In this document: one piece after another, positions 1 to 8,352 of the stretch
Layout of the letters: each line of letters begins with the position of its first letter
How positions within the stretch are numbered: the first letter of the stretch is position 1
From: Rhodospirillales bacterium
GTDB lineage: Bacteria; Pseudomonadota; Alphaproteobacteria; Dongiales; Dongiaceae
Assembly: GCA_009885795.1 (NCBI GenBank)
Contig: VFKA01000032.1
Location: 1 to 63,662 of the forward strand
Reading direction: 5' to 3'
Length of the DNA stretch: 63,662 bases
Program-made: the position numbers and the translations under genes
The notes under the pieces: model-generated
What the model saw: only the letters and a program-made list of their open reading frames with translations
Told to the model about the DNA's origin: nothing
The model's database searches: none

Positions 1-813
1 GAGGACGTGGAGAACATCATCCTTAAGCTGCTGCAGGCCGCGGACTATAATGTCGAGCGCGCGCAGCGTGGCATCGTCTATATCGACGAGGTCGACAAGA
101 TCACCCGCAAATCCGACAATCCCTCGATCACCCGCGATGTGTCGGGCGAGGGCGTGCAGCAGGCCCTGCTGAAGATCATGGAGGGCACCGTGGCCTCCGT
201 GCCCCCGCAGGGTGGCCGCAAGCATCCGCAGCAGGAGTTCCTGCAGGTCGATACGACCAACATTCTGTTCATCTGCGGCGGCGCCTTCTCGGGGCTGGAG
301 AAACTCATCGCGGCCCGCGGCCGGGGCTCGTCCATCGGCTTTGGCGCCGACGTGCGTTCGCCCGACGAACGGCGGCCGGGCGAGGTCTTACGCGAAGTCG
401 AGCCCGAGGATCTGCTCCGCTTCGGCCTCATTCCGGAGTTCGTCGGCCGGCTTCCGGTCGTGGCGACCCTGGACGATCTGGATGATCAGGCGCTCGTCGA
501 TATCCTGACCAAGCCGAAGAATGCCTTGGTCAAGCAGTACCAGCGCCTGTTTGAGATGGAAGATATCCGGCTGGAGTTTACCGAGGACGCCCTCAAGGCC
601 ATTGCGGTCAAAGCCGTGCTACGCAAGACCGGCGCCCGGGGCTTGCGTTCGATCATGGAGGCGATCCTTCTCCACCCGATGTTCGAGTTGCCGAGCATGG
701 AGGGCGTGGAGTCCATTGCCGTCAGCCGGGAAGTGGTGGAGGGCCGCGTCAGCCCACTCTATATCTACACCGACCGGCGCGAAGCAGCGGTACCCGAGGC
801 GGGTCGGGGTTGA
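1..813 (+). CDS. clpX: ATP-dependent Clp protease ATP-binding subunit ClpX (5' end missing)
   Basis: AAA+ unfoldase that selects substrates and threads them into ClpP in the cytoplasm. The reading frame is open to the left edge, so about 270 C-terminal residues are present; the N-terminal zinc-binding domain and Walker A (about 150 residues of a usual ~420) lie outside the window. Visible in the fragment: Walker [10 protein letters not shown] at about residues 25-33, a sensor 1 stretch [12 protein letters not shown], the [14 protein letters not shown] stretch typical of ClpX, and a sensor 2 region [14 protein letters not shown]. It is followed by lon on the same strand, the usual alphaproteobacterial order (clpP-clpX-lon). 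Identification is secure; only the start is unknown. Confidence 0.97.
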   Translation, partial: EDVENIILKLLQAADYNVERAQRGIVYIDEVDKITRKSDNPSITRDVSGEGVQQALLKIMEGTVASVPPQGGRKHPQQEFLQVDTTNILFICGGAFSGLEKLIAARGRGSSIGFGADVRSPDERRPGEVLREVEPEDLLRFGLIPEFVGRLPVVATLDDLDDQALVDILTKPKNALVKQYQRLFEMEDIRLEFTEDALKAIAVKAVLRKTGARGLRSIMEAILLHPMFELPSMEGVESIAVSREVVEGRVSPLYIYTDRREAAVPEAGRG

Positions 814-850
814 ATCTCTCCCGATCTTAACCAATCTATGTGCTGAATGA

Positions 851-867
851 GCCGATAGGGTATCGGC
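851..867 (+). terminator. small hairpin between clpX and lon
   Basis: GCCGATA-GGG-TATCGGC is a perfect 7 bp inverted repeat with a 3-base loop, 37 bases after the clpX stop. No T-run follows, so it could be a weak terminator, an mRNA-stabilising hairpin or chance. Confidence 0.3.
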
Positions 868-932
868 GCGCCAGGGCCAAATCGGGCTTGGCGACCGACC
901 CTTGAACAGCGGCGGAATAGGACCGAGGCAAC

Positions 933-3335
933 ATGACCGAAGCCGTGCCCGCTTTTCTCTATCCCGTGCTGCCGCTGCGGGACATCGTGGTCTTCCCGCA
1001 TATGATCGTGCCGCTCTTCGTCGGGCGCGAACGCTCGGTGCGGGCGCTGGAAGACGTGATGAAGGACGACAAGCAAATCCTTCTCGTCACCCAGAAGAAC
1101 GCGACCCAGGACGATCCCACCACCGCCGACATCTATAGCGTCGGCACGGTCGGCACGGTGCTACAGCTCTTGAAGCTTCCCGACGGTACCGTGAAGGTCC
1201 TGGTCGAAGGCGTCCGCCGGGCCAGGATCACCCAGTACGCGGAGAACCCGACCTTCTTCCAGGCCCATGCGGAAGCCATCCCGGAAGCGGTCGGCGAAGA
1301 TCGCGAAATCGAGGCCCTGGCCCGCACGGTGGTCTCGCAGTTCGAACAGTACATCAAGCTCAACAAGAAGATTCCGCCCGAAGTCCTGGTCTCGATCAAT
1401 CAGATCGAGGAACCCAGCAAGCTCGCCGATACGGTCGCCTCGCACCTGTCGTTGAAGATCGCCGAGAAGCAGGAGCTTCTGGAAATTGCCTCCGTGGGGC
1501 AGCGTCTGGAGCGCGTCTACGCGTATATGGAGAGCGAGATCGGGGTGCTGCAGGTCGAGAAGCGCATCCGCGGCCGGGTCAAGCGCCAGATGGAGAAGAC
1601 CCAGCGCGAGTATTATCTGAACGAACAGATGAAGGCGATCCAAAAGGAACTTGGCGAAGGCGAGGAAGGCCGAGACGAGCTGGCCGAGATCGACGAGCGC
1701 ATCAAGAAGACCAAGTTCAGCAAGGAAGCGCGCGAGAAGGCCCAGGGCGAGATCAAGAAGCTGCGCTCCATGAGCCCGATGTCGGCGGAAGCGACGGTCG
1801 TGCGCAACTACCTGGATTGGCTCTTGAACATTCCGTGGAGGAAGCCGACCAAGATCAAGCGCGACATCAAGCTGGCCCAGAAGGTCTTGAACACGGACCA
1901 TTACGGTCTCGACAAGGTCAAGGAACGCATCCTCGAATACCTCGCGGTCCAGCAGCGCGTGAAGAAGGTGAAGGGGCCGATCCTGTGTCTCGTCGGTCCC
2001 CCCGGCGTCGGCAAGACGTCGCTCGGCAAGTCGATCGCGCGGGCGACGGGCCGCAATTTCGTGCGCATGTCGCTGGGCGGCGTGCGCGACGAGGCCGAAA
2101 TTCGGGGTCACCGGCGCACCTATATCGGCTCCATGCCAGGGAAGGTGCTGCAGGGCATGCGCAAGGCGAAGTCGTCCAACCCGCTGTTCCTTTTGGACGA
2201 GGTCGACAAGCTCGGCGCGGATTGGCGCGGCGATCCGTCCTCGGCGCTCTTGGAGGTGCTGGACCCGGAGCAGAATTCCACCTTCAGCGACCACTATCTC
2301 GAGGTCGATTACGATCTCTCCGACGTGCTGTTCGTGACCACGGCCAATACGCTGCGCATGCCCCAGCCCTTGCTCGACCGCATGGAGGTCATTCGCATCC
2401 CCGGTTACACCGAGGACGAGAAGGTGCAGATCGCCGTTCGCCACCTGATCCCGAAGCAGATCAAGGAGCACGGGCTGAAGAAAGGCGAATGGAAGATTTC
2501 CGAGGACGCGCTGCGCGAGATCATCCGCTATCACACGCGCGAGGCAGGCGTTCGCAACCTCGAACGCGAGATCGCCAACCTGGCCCGGAAGTCCATCAAG
2601 GACATCCTGATGAAGGGCCTGCAAAAGGTGAGCGTCACCCGCCGCACGGTCGGTAAATATGCCGGCGTGCGCCGTTTCCGCTACGGCGAGGCCGAGCTCG
2701 AGGATCTGGTGGGTGTCACCAATGGCCTCGCCTGGACCGAGGTCGGCGGCGAAATCCTCACCATCGAGGCGGTGACGGTTCCCGGCAAGGGCAAGGTGAC
2801 CGCGACCGGCAAGCTCGGCGACGTCATGCGCGAATCCGTGCAGGCGGCCGAGAGCTACGTGAAATCGCGCTCGACCGAGTTCGGCATCGTTCCGACGATC
2901 TTCGAGAAGAAGGACATCCACGTGCACGTCCCGGAAGGGGCGACGCCCAAGGATGGACCCTCGGCGGGCGTCGCCATGGTGACGTCGATCGTCTCGGCGC
3001 TGACGGGCATTCGCATCCGCCGCAAGGTGGCGATGACCGGCGAGATAACGCTGCGCGGGCGCGTGCTGCCGATCGGCGGGCTGAAGGAAAAACTGTTGGC
3101 GGCCTTGCGCGCGGGAATCGTGACGGTCATCATCCCGAGCGAGAACGAGAAGGATCTGGCCGAGATTCCCGACAACGTGAAGCGCGGGATGAAGATCATA
3201 CCGGTGGCGACCGTCGATGCCGTACTGAGGGAAGCACTGGTTTCGATGCCCGAACCCATCGAGTGGGTGGAGCCGGCGCCGGTGGAGAAGGTCGCGGGCA
3301 TCGAGGAGGATCGCGGGGGCATCGTCACTCACTGA
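933..3335 (+). CDS. lon: ATP-dependent serine protease Lon
   Basis: Cytoplasmic AAA+ protease that degrades misfolded and short-lived regulatory proteins. The 800-residue product has the full LonA layout: N-terminal substrate-binding domain (FLYPVLPLRDIVVFPHM near the start) with a coiled-coil stretch, Walker A GPPGVGKT at 355-362, Walker B FLLDEVDKL, then the protease domain. The catalytic dyad is Ser677 in PKDGPSAG and Lys720 in GGLKEK, spaced as in E. coli Lon (S679/K722). The ATG start gives the normal length. It lies between clpX and hupB, a conserved order. A heat-shock promoter is expected from the family, but I could not define one convincingly in 814-932. Confidence 0.98.
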   Translation: MTEAVPAFLYPVLPLRDIVVFPHMIVPLFVGRERSVRALEDVMKDDKQILLVTQKNATQDDPTTADIYSVGTVGTVLQLLKLPDGTVKVLVEGVRRARITQYAENPTFFQAHAEAIPEAVGEDREIEALARTVVSQFEQYIKLNKKIPPEVLVSINQIEEPSKLADTVASHLSLKIAEKQELLEIASVGQRLERVYAYMESEIGVLQVEKRIRGRVKRQMEKTQREYYLNEQMKAIQKELGEGEEGRDELAEIDERIKKTKFSKEAREKAQGEIKKLRSMSPMSAEATVVRNYLDWLLNIPWRKPTKIKRDIKLAQKVLNTDHYGLDKVKERILEYLAVQQRVKKVKGPILCLVGPPGVGKTSLGKSIARATGRNFVRMSLGGVRDEAEIRGHRRTYIGSMPGKVLQGMRKAKSSNPLFLLDEVDKLGADWRGDPSSALLEVLDPEQNSTFSDHYLEVDYDLSDVLFVTTANTLRMPQPLLDRMEVIRIPGYTEDEKVQIAVRHLIPKQIKEHGLKKGEWKISEDALREIIRYHTREAGVRNLEREIANLARKSIKDILMKGLQKVSVTRRTVGKYAGVRRFRYGEAELEDLVGVTNGLAWTEVGGEILTIEAVTVPGKGKVTATGKLGDVMRESVQAAESYVKSRSTEFGIVPTIFEKKDIHVHVPEGATPKDGPSAGVAMVTSIVSALTGIRIRRKVAMTGEITLRGRVLPIGGLKEKLLAALRAGIVTVIIPSENEKDLAEIPDNVKRGMKIIPVATVDAVLREALVSMPEPIEWVEPAPVEKVAGIEEDRGGIVTH

Positions 3336-3349
3336 AAAGGGGATCAACG

Positions 3350-3625
3350 ATGAACAAGAACGATCTGATCGACACCGTCGCCGACAAGGCGGCCCTTTCG
3401 AAAAGCGATGCGGCCAAGGTCGTGGACGCGGTCTTGAGCGCCATTACCGATACGCTCAAAGGCGGCGGCGAGGTGCGGCTTTCGGGATTCGGCAGCTACC
3501 ACGTTCATAACCGCGCCGCGTCCACCGGCCGCAACCCGCTCACCGGCGCGGCAATCCAGATCGCGGCCTCCCGCCAGATCAAGTTCAAGGCGAGCAAGAC
3601 CCTCAAGGACGATTTGAACCGGTAG
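3350..3625 (+). CDS. hupB: DNA-binding protein HU
   Basis: Small nucleoid protein that bends DNA as a dimer. The ATG at 3350 gives 91 residues, the normal HU size, and is preceded by AAGGGG at a good distance; longer in-frame extensions would run back into lon. It begins MNKNDLIDTVADKAALSKSDA and carries the beta-arm signature GFGSYHV..RNPLTG, with the DNA-intercalating proline in RNP, ending in the usual basic KASKTLKDDL helix. It starts 14 bases after the lon stop, so co-transcription with lon is likely; lon-hupB is a common pair in Proteobacteria. Confidence 0.96.
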   Translation: MNKNDLIDTVADKAALSKSDAAKVVDAVLSAITDTLKGGGEVRLSGFGSYHVHNRAASTGRNPLTGAAIQIAASRQIKFKASKTLKDDLNR

Positions 3626-3653
3626 TTGAAACTGGCGCCGGTCGTTTCACCCT

Positions 3654-3733
3654 CATTGTCATCGCCGGGCTAGACCCGGCGATCCATGGCGCAACGACGA
3701 GATGGATGCCCGCGTCAAGCGCGGGCATCACAA
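3654..3733. repeat. intergenic palindromic repeat pair (family A)
   Basis: Two adjacent palindromes lie between hupB and tRNA-Val: ATCGCCGGG-ctaga-CCCGGCGAT followed by CCATGG, and GATGGATGCCCGCG-tcaa-GCGCGGGCATC. The first motif recurs twice, in opposite orientation, at 26098-26224. These look like the dispersed REP-like elements common in alphaproteobacterial intergenic DNA. They are non-coding as far as I can see. Confidence 0.7.
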
Positions 3734-3768
3734 TAGTGGGAGGCAAGCGTCGGACCCGATCCACGAGC

Positions 3769-3844
3769 GGGCGATTAGCTCAGTTGGTAGAGCGCCTGTT
3801 TTACACGCAGGATGTCGGCGGTTCGAGTCCGTCATCGCCCACCA
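3769..3844 (+). tRNA. tRNA-Val (anticodon TAC)
   Basis: Complete 76-base cloverleaf. The acceptor GGGCGAT pairs with ATCGCCC; the D arm is GCTCAGTTGGTAGAGC; the anticodon stem CCTGT/GCAGG holds the loop TTTACAC, anticodon TAC; the T arm is GGCGG-TTCGAGT-CCGTC. Discriminator A and CCA are encoded. The CCA end overlaps the first base of a strong hairpin that starts at 3844. Confidence 0.97.
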
Positions 3845-3926
3845 GCCTTCGCTGCGCAGCAGCGGAGGCTGCCGCGTCGTAGCGCGCCAGCGCGAAGACG
3901 GGCTGAGTCTCGGCTCGCGCAGCTAC
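3844..3926. repeat. nested palindromic element directly after tRNA-Val
   Basis: AGCCTTCGCTGC (3844-3855), GCA, GCAGCGGAGGCT (3859-3870) forms a 12 bp stem with one T.G wobble, starting on the terminal A of the tRNA CCA. A second, interrupted inverted pair follows: GTAGCGCGC (3879-3887) and GCGCAGCTAC (ending 3926). It could act as the tRNA terminator. Its position between the tRNA end and a small GIY-YIG gene suggests a tRNA-associated mobile intergenic element. Confidence 0.55.
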
Positions 3927-3952
3927 GGCTCGGCAAGCCGGGAGATACTCGC

Positions 3953-4192
3953 ATGACCTATGTGTACATTCTCCGAAGCTTGGAACAGCTGGAACGGTAC
4001 TATGTCGGGATCACGGCCAATCTCCGCGCGCGGTTGCAAAAACACAATGCGCGCGAGGTGTCTCATACCTCTAAGTATGCGCCGTGGGAGATCCAGACCT
4101 ATGTCGCGTTCTCAGACGAGAAGCAGGCACTTGCATTTGAAAAGTATCTAAAATCACCATCCGGCAGAGCGTTTGCCAAGAAGAGGCTTTGA
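3953..4192 (+). CDS. small GIY-YIG domain endonuclease
   Basis: The 79-residue product is a single GIY-YIG nuclease domain. YVYILRS at about 3-9 and YYVGIT at about 16-21 supply the GIY...YIG half-motifs, followed by NLRARLQKHN with the expected arginine and a downstream glutamate in FEKYLKSPSGRAFAKKRL. Proteins of this YhbQ-like type have no settled role; the fold cuts DNA one strand at a time. The ATG at 3953 was chosen because it begins exactly at the conserved domain; upstream in-frame sequence is the palindromic element. It sits between two tRNA genes that in relatives are usually separated only by spacer, so it is probably an insertion. Confidence 0.85.
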   Translation: MTYVYILRSLEQLERYYVGITANLRARLQKHNAREVSHTSKYAPWEIQTYVAFSDEKQALAFEKYLKSPSGRAFAKKRL

Positions 4193-4244
4193 CGATGACG
4201 TTTTGACAAGACTGGCACCGTGAGTGTCTAGCTGAGGTGAGAGG

Positions 4245-4673
4245 ATGGAGGCGCCTACCTACGTGCATCTGCTTCCTGGTGAAGTACCGCCGAGACTCGA
4301 GCGTCCCGGTCCCTTCAAAGCCATAGTCGTTGTTGAAGACGCCGTAACGCCAGAGTGGCAAGCCACGGTGAGTGATTGGCTGGTGCGCAGCGGCTGTCGC
4401 TACATGATGGCGTGGGGTCGTAGGTGCTGTGAGTGGGACGATAGTGTCGACTATGCAAGTCTTCGTTGCTTCGGGTGTGGGGAAATACCCGACGACGAAT
4501 TCGTGATGACAACTTGGCACGAACAAGACTCGTTAGAGGATACATTTTGGTTCGCGACCCACGCGGCCATGCATCCCTCTTTGGAGTTTGACGAAACCTA
4601 CATCCTTCATATCGCGCCAAGCGCGCAACCGCAGAAAATGCTGCAGCGCTTTCATGAGGCTCAAGACAAGTAG
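4245..4673 (+). CDS. conserved hypothetical protein, 142 aa (possibly DUF7684-like)
   Basis: ATG at 4245 follows a GGTGAGAGG purine run. The product is acidic and rich in Trp and Cys, with no signal peptide or membrane segment. Recognisable blocks are FKAIVVVEDAVTPEWQ, VSDWLVRSGCRYMMAWG and DDEFVMTTWHEQDSLEDTFWF. From memory these resemble a family I know as DUF7684; I could not check this and no function is known to me. Base composition is less GC-biased than in neighbouring core genes, consistent with acquisition. It lies in the tRNA-Val/tRNA-Asp interval with the GIY-YIG gene. Confidence 0.7.
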   Translation: MEAPTYVHLLPGEVPPRLERPGPFKAIVVVEDAVTPEWQATVSDWLVRSGCRYMMAWGRRCCEWDDSVDYASLRCFGCGEIPDDEFVMTTWHEQDSLEDTFWFATHAAMHPSLEFDETYILHIAPSAQPQKMLQRFHEAQDK

Positions 4674-4774
4674 GCTACTTTACGATCGGGCAAGCCTCAG
4701 TGCTTTTCCGGCAACGGATGCAGATCACCCAGCGCCCACTTTGTCCCCGTCGGCCCAGCCCCCGGCACGATTCC

Positions 4775-4803
4775 TTGACACCCTGGGGCCCCTGACCTAG
4801 ACA
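4775..4803 (+). promoter_or_regulatory. sigma-70-type promoter of tRNA-Asp
   Basis: TTGACA (4775-4780), a 17-base spacer and TAGACA (4798-4803), followed by a GC-rich discriminator, about 30 bases before the mature tRNA-Asp 5' end. A perfect -35 box with a GC-rich discriminator is typical of stable-RNA promoters under stringent control. Confidence 0.6.
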
Positions 4804-4834
4804 GGCGCTTCCCCGCCTGGGAACGTACCAAAAC

Positions 4835-4911
<77 letters not shown>

Positions 4912-4977
4912 TTCGCCGCCTGGCCGAACGATCGATTTCGGCGATATTTGGTGCTTTTCCGCCTCACTGACCCGCCC

Positions 4978-4983
4978 TATAGT
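4978..4983 (+). promoter_or_regulatory. candidate -10 box of the nuo operon
   Basis: TATAGT lies 51 bases before the nuoA start, in the 123-base gap after tRNA-Asp. I see no convincing -35 at the right spacing, so the assignment is tentative. Confidence 0.35.
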
Positions 4984-5034
4984 GTCGCGGCTTCGCGCCC
5001 CGCCGGGCGATTCGAGCAGCCAAGTCAGAGGCCC

Positions 5035-5400
5035 ATGGACGCGCTACTGCGGGAGTATCTGCCGATCTTGATGTTCCTCGGGATCGCCGCCGGGATCGCG
5101 GCGGCGGCTGTGGGCGCCTCGCTCGTGCTTGCCCGCCAGCGCCCCGACCCGGAGAAACTGTCGCCTTACGAATGCGGGTTCGAGGCTTTCGACGACGCGA
5201 GGCGCAAATTCGACGTGCGCTTCTACCTGGTGGCGATCATCTTCATCATCTTCGACCTCGAGATCGCGTTTCTGTTCCCGTGGGCGATCACCTTGAAGGA
5301 GACCGGGGTGCTCGGGTTCTGGTCCATGGTGCTGTTCCTGGGCGTGCTCACGGTGGGCTTCGTCTACGAGTGGAAGAAGGGGGCGCTGGATTGGGAGTGA
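5035..5400 (+). CDS. nuoA: NADH-quinone oxidoreductase subunit A
   Basis: Membrane subunit of complex I (ND3 type) at the junction of the peripheral and membrane arms. The ATG at 5035 gives 121 residues, the usual size. Three membrane segments are visible: [24 protein letters not shown], a middle one around [19 protein letters not shown], and [19 protein letters not shown]. The family-defining loop [22 protein letters not shown] carries the conserved Cys. First gene of the nuo operon; its TGA overlaps the nuoB GTG start. Confidence 0.96.
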   Translation: MDALLREYLPILMFLGIAAGIAAAAVGASLVLARQRPDPEKLSPYECGFEAFDDARRKFDVRFYLVAIIFIIFDLEIAFLFPWAITLKETGVLGFWSMVLFLGVLTVGFVYEWKKGALDWE

Positions 5401-5921
5401 CCCGAGCTTCGACACCCTTGCCGGCCGAGGATCCGATGGTCCGCCTCGTCGGCGCCGAGCTCGCCGACAAGGGCTTCGTCGTCACGCAAGCCGACAAGCT
5501 CGTGAACTGGGCGCGCACCGGATCGCTGTGGCCGATGACCTTCGGGCTCGCCTGCTGCGCGGTCGAGATGATGCACGCCTACATGGCGCGCTACGACCTC
5601 GACCGCTTCGGCGTCGTGCCGCGCGGCAGCCCGCGCCAGTCCGACGTGATGATCGTGGCCGGGACGCTCACCAACAAAATGGCGCCGGCGCTGCGCAAGG
5701 TCTACGACCAGATGGCCGAGCCGCGCTGGGTCATCTCGATGGGCTCCTGCGCCAATGGCGGCGGCTACTATCATTACTCCTACGCGGTGGTCCGCGGCTG
5801 CGACCGGATCGTGCCGGTCGATATATACGTGCCGGGCTGTCCGCCGACGGCCGAGGCGCTGGTCTACGGCATCCTGCAACTGCAAAAGAAGATCAAGCGC
5901 ACCGGCACGATCGCCCGGTGA
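5397..5921 (+). CDS. nuoB: NADH-quinone oxidoreductase subunit B
   Basis: Peripheral-arm subunit holding the terminal [4Fe-4S] cluster N2 that passes electrons to quinone. Starting at the GTG at 5397, which overlaps the nuoA stop (GTGA), it has 174 residues. The four cluster ligands are present: the tandem pair Cys53-Cys54 in GLACCAVEM, Cys118 in MGSCANGG and Cys148 in VPGCPPT. Translational coupling to nuoA is likely. Confidence 0.97.
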   Translation: MTRASTPLPAEDPMVRLVGAELADKGFVVTQADKLVNWARTGSLWPMTFGLACCAVEMMHAYMARYDLDRFGVVPRGSPRQSDVMIVAGTLTNKMAPALRKVYDQMAEPRWVISMGSCANGGGYYHYSYAVVRGCDRIVPVDIYVPGCPPTAEALVYGILQLQKKIKRTGTIAR

Positions 5922-5949
5922 CGCAATAGTCGCGAACGAGCAAGCTAGA

Positions 5950-6576
5950 GTGGCAGCCCCGATCACCCATCAAGACGTGCGCGAGCTCGGCGACTATGTC
6001 GCGGGCGCGATGGCCGGCGACGTCGTGGAACATCGCGTCGCGTTGGGCGAGCTCACGCTCCGGACCAAGCCGCCTTCGATCCCGAAGGTGCTGCGCTTCC
6101 TGCGCGACGACAGCAATTGCCTGTTCAAAATCCTGATCGACATCTGCGGCGTCGACTATCCCGATCGCCAGCCCCGCTTCGAGGTCGTCTATCACCTGTT
6201 GAGCCTGCGCCACAATCACAGGGTCCGCGTCAAGGTCGAGATCGGCGAGGACGAGGCCGTGCCATCGGCGACCGGCCTCTTCAACGCGGCCGGCTGGTTC
6301 GAGCGCGAGGCCTGGGACCTTTACGGCATTTTCTTTTCCGATCATCCGGATCTGCGGCGCCTTCTTACCGACTACGGCTTCGAAGGCCATCCGATGCGCA
6401 AGGACTTTCCTCTCACCGGTTACGTCGAGGTGCGCTACGACGACGAGCAGAAGCGCGTGGTCTACGAGCCGGTGAAGCTGGTGCAGGAGTTCCGCAGCTT
6501 CGATTTCCTCAGCCCGTGGGAGGGCATGGCGCGGTCGTTGCCGGGCGACGAGAAGGCCGGCAAGGAACGGTCATGA
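5950..6576 (+). CDS. nuoC: NADH-quinone oxidoreductase subunit C
   Basis: The 30 kDa peripheral-arm subunit that packs against NuoD. A GTG start at 5950 gives 208 residues ([17 protein letters not shown]...), close to the family norm; the ribosome-binding site is weak, so a nearby start is possible. Diagnostic stretch: [42 protein letters not shown], given here as positions near residues 115-155, containing the complex I 30 kDa signature ERE.WD..G. Separate from nuoD (not fused as in E. coli); its stop overlaps the nuoD start (ATGA). Confidence 0.95.
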   Translation: MAAPITHQDVRELGDYVAGAMAGDVVEHRVALGELTLRTKPPSIPKVLRFLRDDSNCLFKILIDICGVDYPDRQPRFEVVYHLLSLRHNHRVRVKVEIGEDEAVPSATGLFNAAGWFEREAWDLYGIFFSDHPDLRRLLTDYGFEGHPMRKDFPLTGYVEVRYDDEQKRVVYEPVKLVQEFRSFDFLSPWEGMARSLPGDEKAGKERS

Positions 6577-7751
6577 CCGAAGTCCAGATCAAGCCGGTCA
6601 CCATGAATTTCGGGCCGCAGCACCCGGCGGCGCATGGCGTGCTGCGCCTGGTCATGGAGCTTGACGGCGAGGTGGTCCAGCGCATCGACCCGCATATCGG
6701 CCTGCTGCACCGCGGCACCGAGAAGCTGATCGAGCACAAGACCTATATCCAGGCGATCCCCTATTTCGACCGGCTCGATTACGTCTCGCCGATGTGCCAG
6801 GAGCACGCCTTCGTGATCGCCGTCGAAAGGCTGCTCGGCCTCGAAGTTCCCTTGCGCGGCCAGTACATCCGCGTGCTGTTCGACGAGCTGACGCGGATCC
6901 TCAATCACCTGCTCAACATCCCGGCCTATGCCATGGACGTGGGCGCGATGACGCCGTTCCTGTGGTGCTTCGAGCAGCGCGAGATGCTGATGGAGTTCTA
7001 CGAGCGCGTGAGCGGGGCGCGCATGCATGCGTCCTACTACCGCCCGGGCGGCGTGCACCAGGATCTGCCGGCCGGCCTCTTGGACGATATCGGCGCCTGG
7101 GCCGGAAAGTTCCCGAAGGTCATCGCCGACATCGACGGGCTGCTGACCGAAAACCGTATCTTCAAGCAGCGCCTGGTGGACATCGGAATCGTGTCGGCCG
7201 AGGATGCCGCCGATTGGGGCTTCACCGGGCCGATGTTGCGCGCTTCGGGCGTGCCGTGGGATCTGCGAAAAAGCCAGCCCTACATGGTCTACGACCGCAT
7301 GAAGTTCGACATACCCACCGGGCGGCACGGCGATTGCTACGACCGGTATCTCGTGCGCATGGAGGAGATGCGCCAGTCGCTGCGCATCGTCAACCAGTGC
7401 ATCGCCGAAATGCCGGGCGGGCCCGCGACCTCGGACGACCGCAAGATCACGCCGCCCAGGCGCGAGGACATGAAGCATTCGATGGAGGCGCTCATCCATC
7501 ACTTCAAGCTCTACACCGAGGGTTTTCACGTGCCGGCGGGCGAGGTCTACGCGGCCGTGGAGGCGCCGAAGGGCGAGTTCGGCGTCTACCTCGTCTCCGA
7601 CGGCGGCAATCGCCCCTATCGCTGCAAGATCAGGGCGCCGGGCTTTGCCCATCTCCAGGCCATGGAATTTTGCAGCCGCGGCCACATGCTGGCCGACACG
7701 GTGGCGATCCTTGGCTCCATGGACATCGTCTTCGGCGAGGTCGACCGATGA
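6573..7751 (+). CDS. nuoD: NADH-quinone oxidoreductase subunit D
   Basis: The 49 kDa subunit that lines the quinone pocket with NuoB. 392 residues, standard length. It starts [22 protein letters not shown], carrying the GPQHPAAHG motif with the quinone-site histidine, then [14 protein letters not shown] and, near the middle, [12 protein letters not shown]. It shares ancestry with NiFe-hydrogenase large subunits but lacks the Ni-binding cysteines, as expected. ATGA overlaps join it to nuoC and nuoE. Confidence 0.98.
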   Translation: MTEVQIKPVTMNFGPQHPAAHGVLRLVMELDGEVVQRIDPHIGLLHRGTEKLIEHKTYIQAIPYFDRLDYVSPMCQEHAFVIAVERLLGLEVPLRGQYIRVLFDELTRILNHLLNIPAYAMDVGAMTPFLWCFEQREMLMEFYERVSGARMHASYYRPGGVHQDLPAGLLDDIGAWAGKFPKVIADIDGLLTENRIFKQRLVDIGIVSAEDAADWGFTGPMLRASGVPWDLRKSQPYMVYDRMKFDIPTGRHGDCYDRYLVRMEEMRQSLRIVNQCIAEMPGGPATSDDRKITPPRREDMKHSMEALIHHFKLYTEGFHVPAGEVYAAVEAPKGEFGVYLVSDGGNRPYRCKIRAPGFAHLQAMEFCSRGHMLADTVAILGSMDIVFGEVDR

Positions 7752-8350
7752 GCGTCGACCGGGGTTTCGAACAACCGGCGAGCTTCGCCTTCACGCCCGA
7801 GATTCGGGCCAAGGCCGATGCCGCCATCGCCAAGTTCCCGAAGGGCCGCCAGGCCAGCGCCATTCTGGCCTTGCTCGACCTCGCCCAACGGCAGTCGGGT
7901 GGCTGGCTGCCCCGCGCCGCCATGGAGCATGTCGCGGAAATCCTCGGCATGGCGCCGATCCGCGTCTACGAGGTGGCGACGTTCTACACCATGTTTAACC
8001 TGCGGCCGGTCGGCCGGTATCACGTTCAGCTCTGCCGCACGACGCCCTGCTGGCTGCGCGGATCGGAAGACTTGGCAACCCTGTGCAAGCGGAAGTTGGG
8101 TATCGAGCCGGGCGGGCGCTCCGCCGACGGCCTCTTCTCGCTGGTCGAGGTCGAATGTCTTGGCGCATGCGTGAACGCGCCGGTGGTCCAGATCAACGAC
8201 GATTTCTACGAGGATCTGGATCCGGCGCGGTTGGAAGCGGTGCTGGACGGTCTTGCCAAGGGCGAGCGGCCGCGGGCCGGCTCGCAAGTAGGTCGCCAGG
8301 GCTCCGCGCCGCAAGGTGCCGCCTCGACCCCATCGGCGCCGGGAGAATAG
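7748..8350 (+). CDS. nuoE: NADH-quinone oxidoreductase subunit E
   Basis: The 24 kDa subunit with the [2Fe-2S] cluster N1a, in the NADH-oxidising module. ATG at 7748 overlaps the nuoD stop; 200 residues. The thioredoxin-like domain shows the four ligands Cys96 and Cys101 (CRTTPC) and Cys137 and Cys141 (CLGAC). The tail after about residue 175 is Gly/Ser/Ala/Pro-rich and probably disordered. Confidence 0.97.
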   Translation: MSVDRGFEQPASFAFTPEIRAKADAAIAKFPKGRQASAILALLDLAQRQSGGWLPRAAMEHVAEILGMAPIRVYEVATFYTMFNLRPVGRYHVQLCRTTPCWLRGSEDLATLCKRKLGIEPGGRSADGLFSLVEVECLGACVNAPVVQINDDFYEDLDPARLEAVLDGLAKGERPRAGSQVGRQGSAPQGAASTPSAPGE

Positions 8351-8352
8351 AG

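Noticed and set aside
1161-3347. 728-codon open frame on the minus strand across lon
   Set aside because: Antisense shadow of the high-GC lon gene; no family resemblance, no ribosome-binding site, and Lon itself is beyond doubt.
3702-3956. Open frame spanning the tRNA-Val gene
   Set aside because: It reads through the repeat, the tRNA and the palindromic element; not coding.
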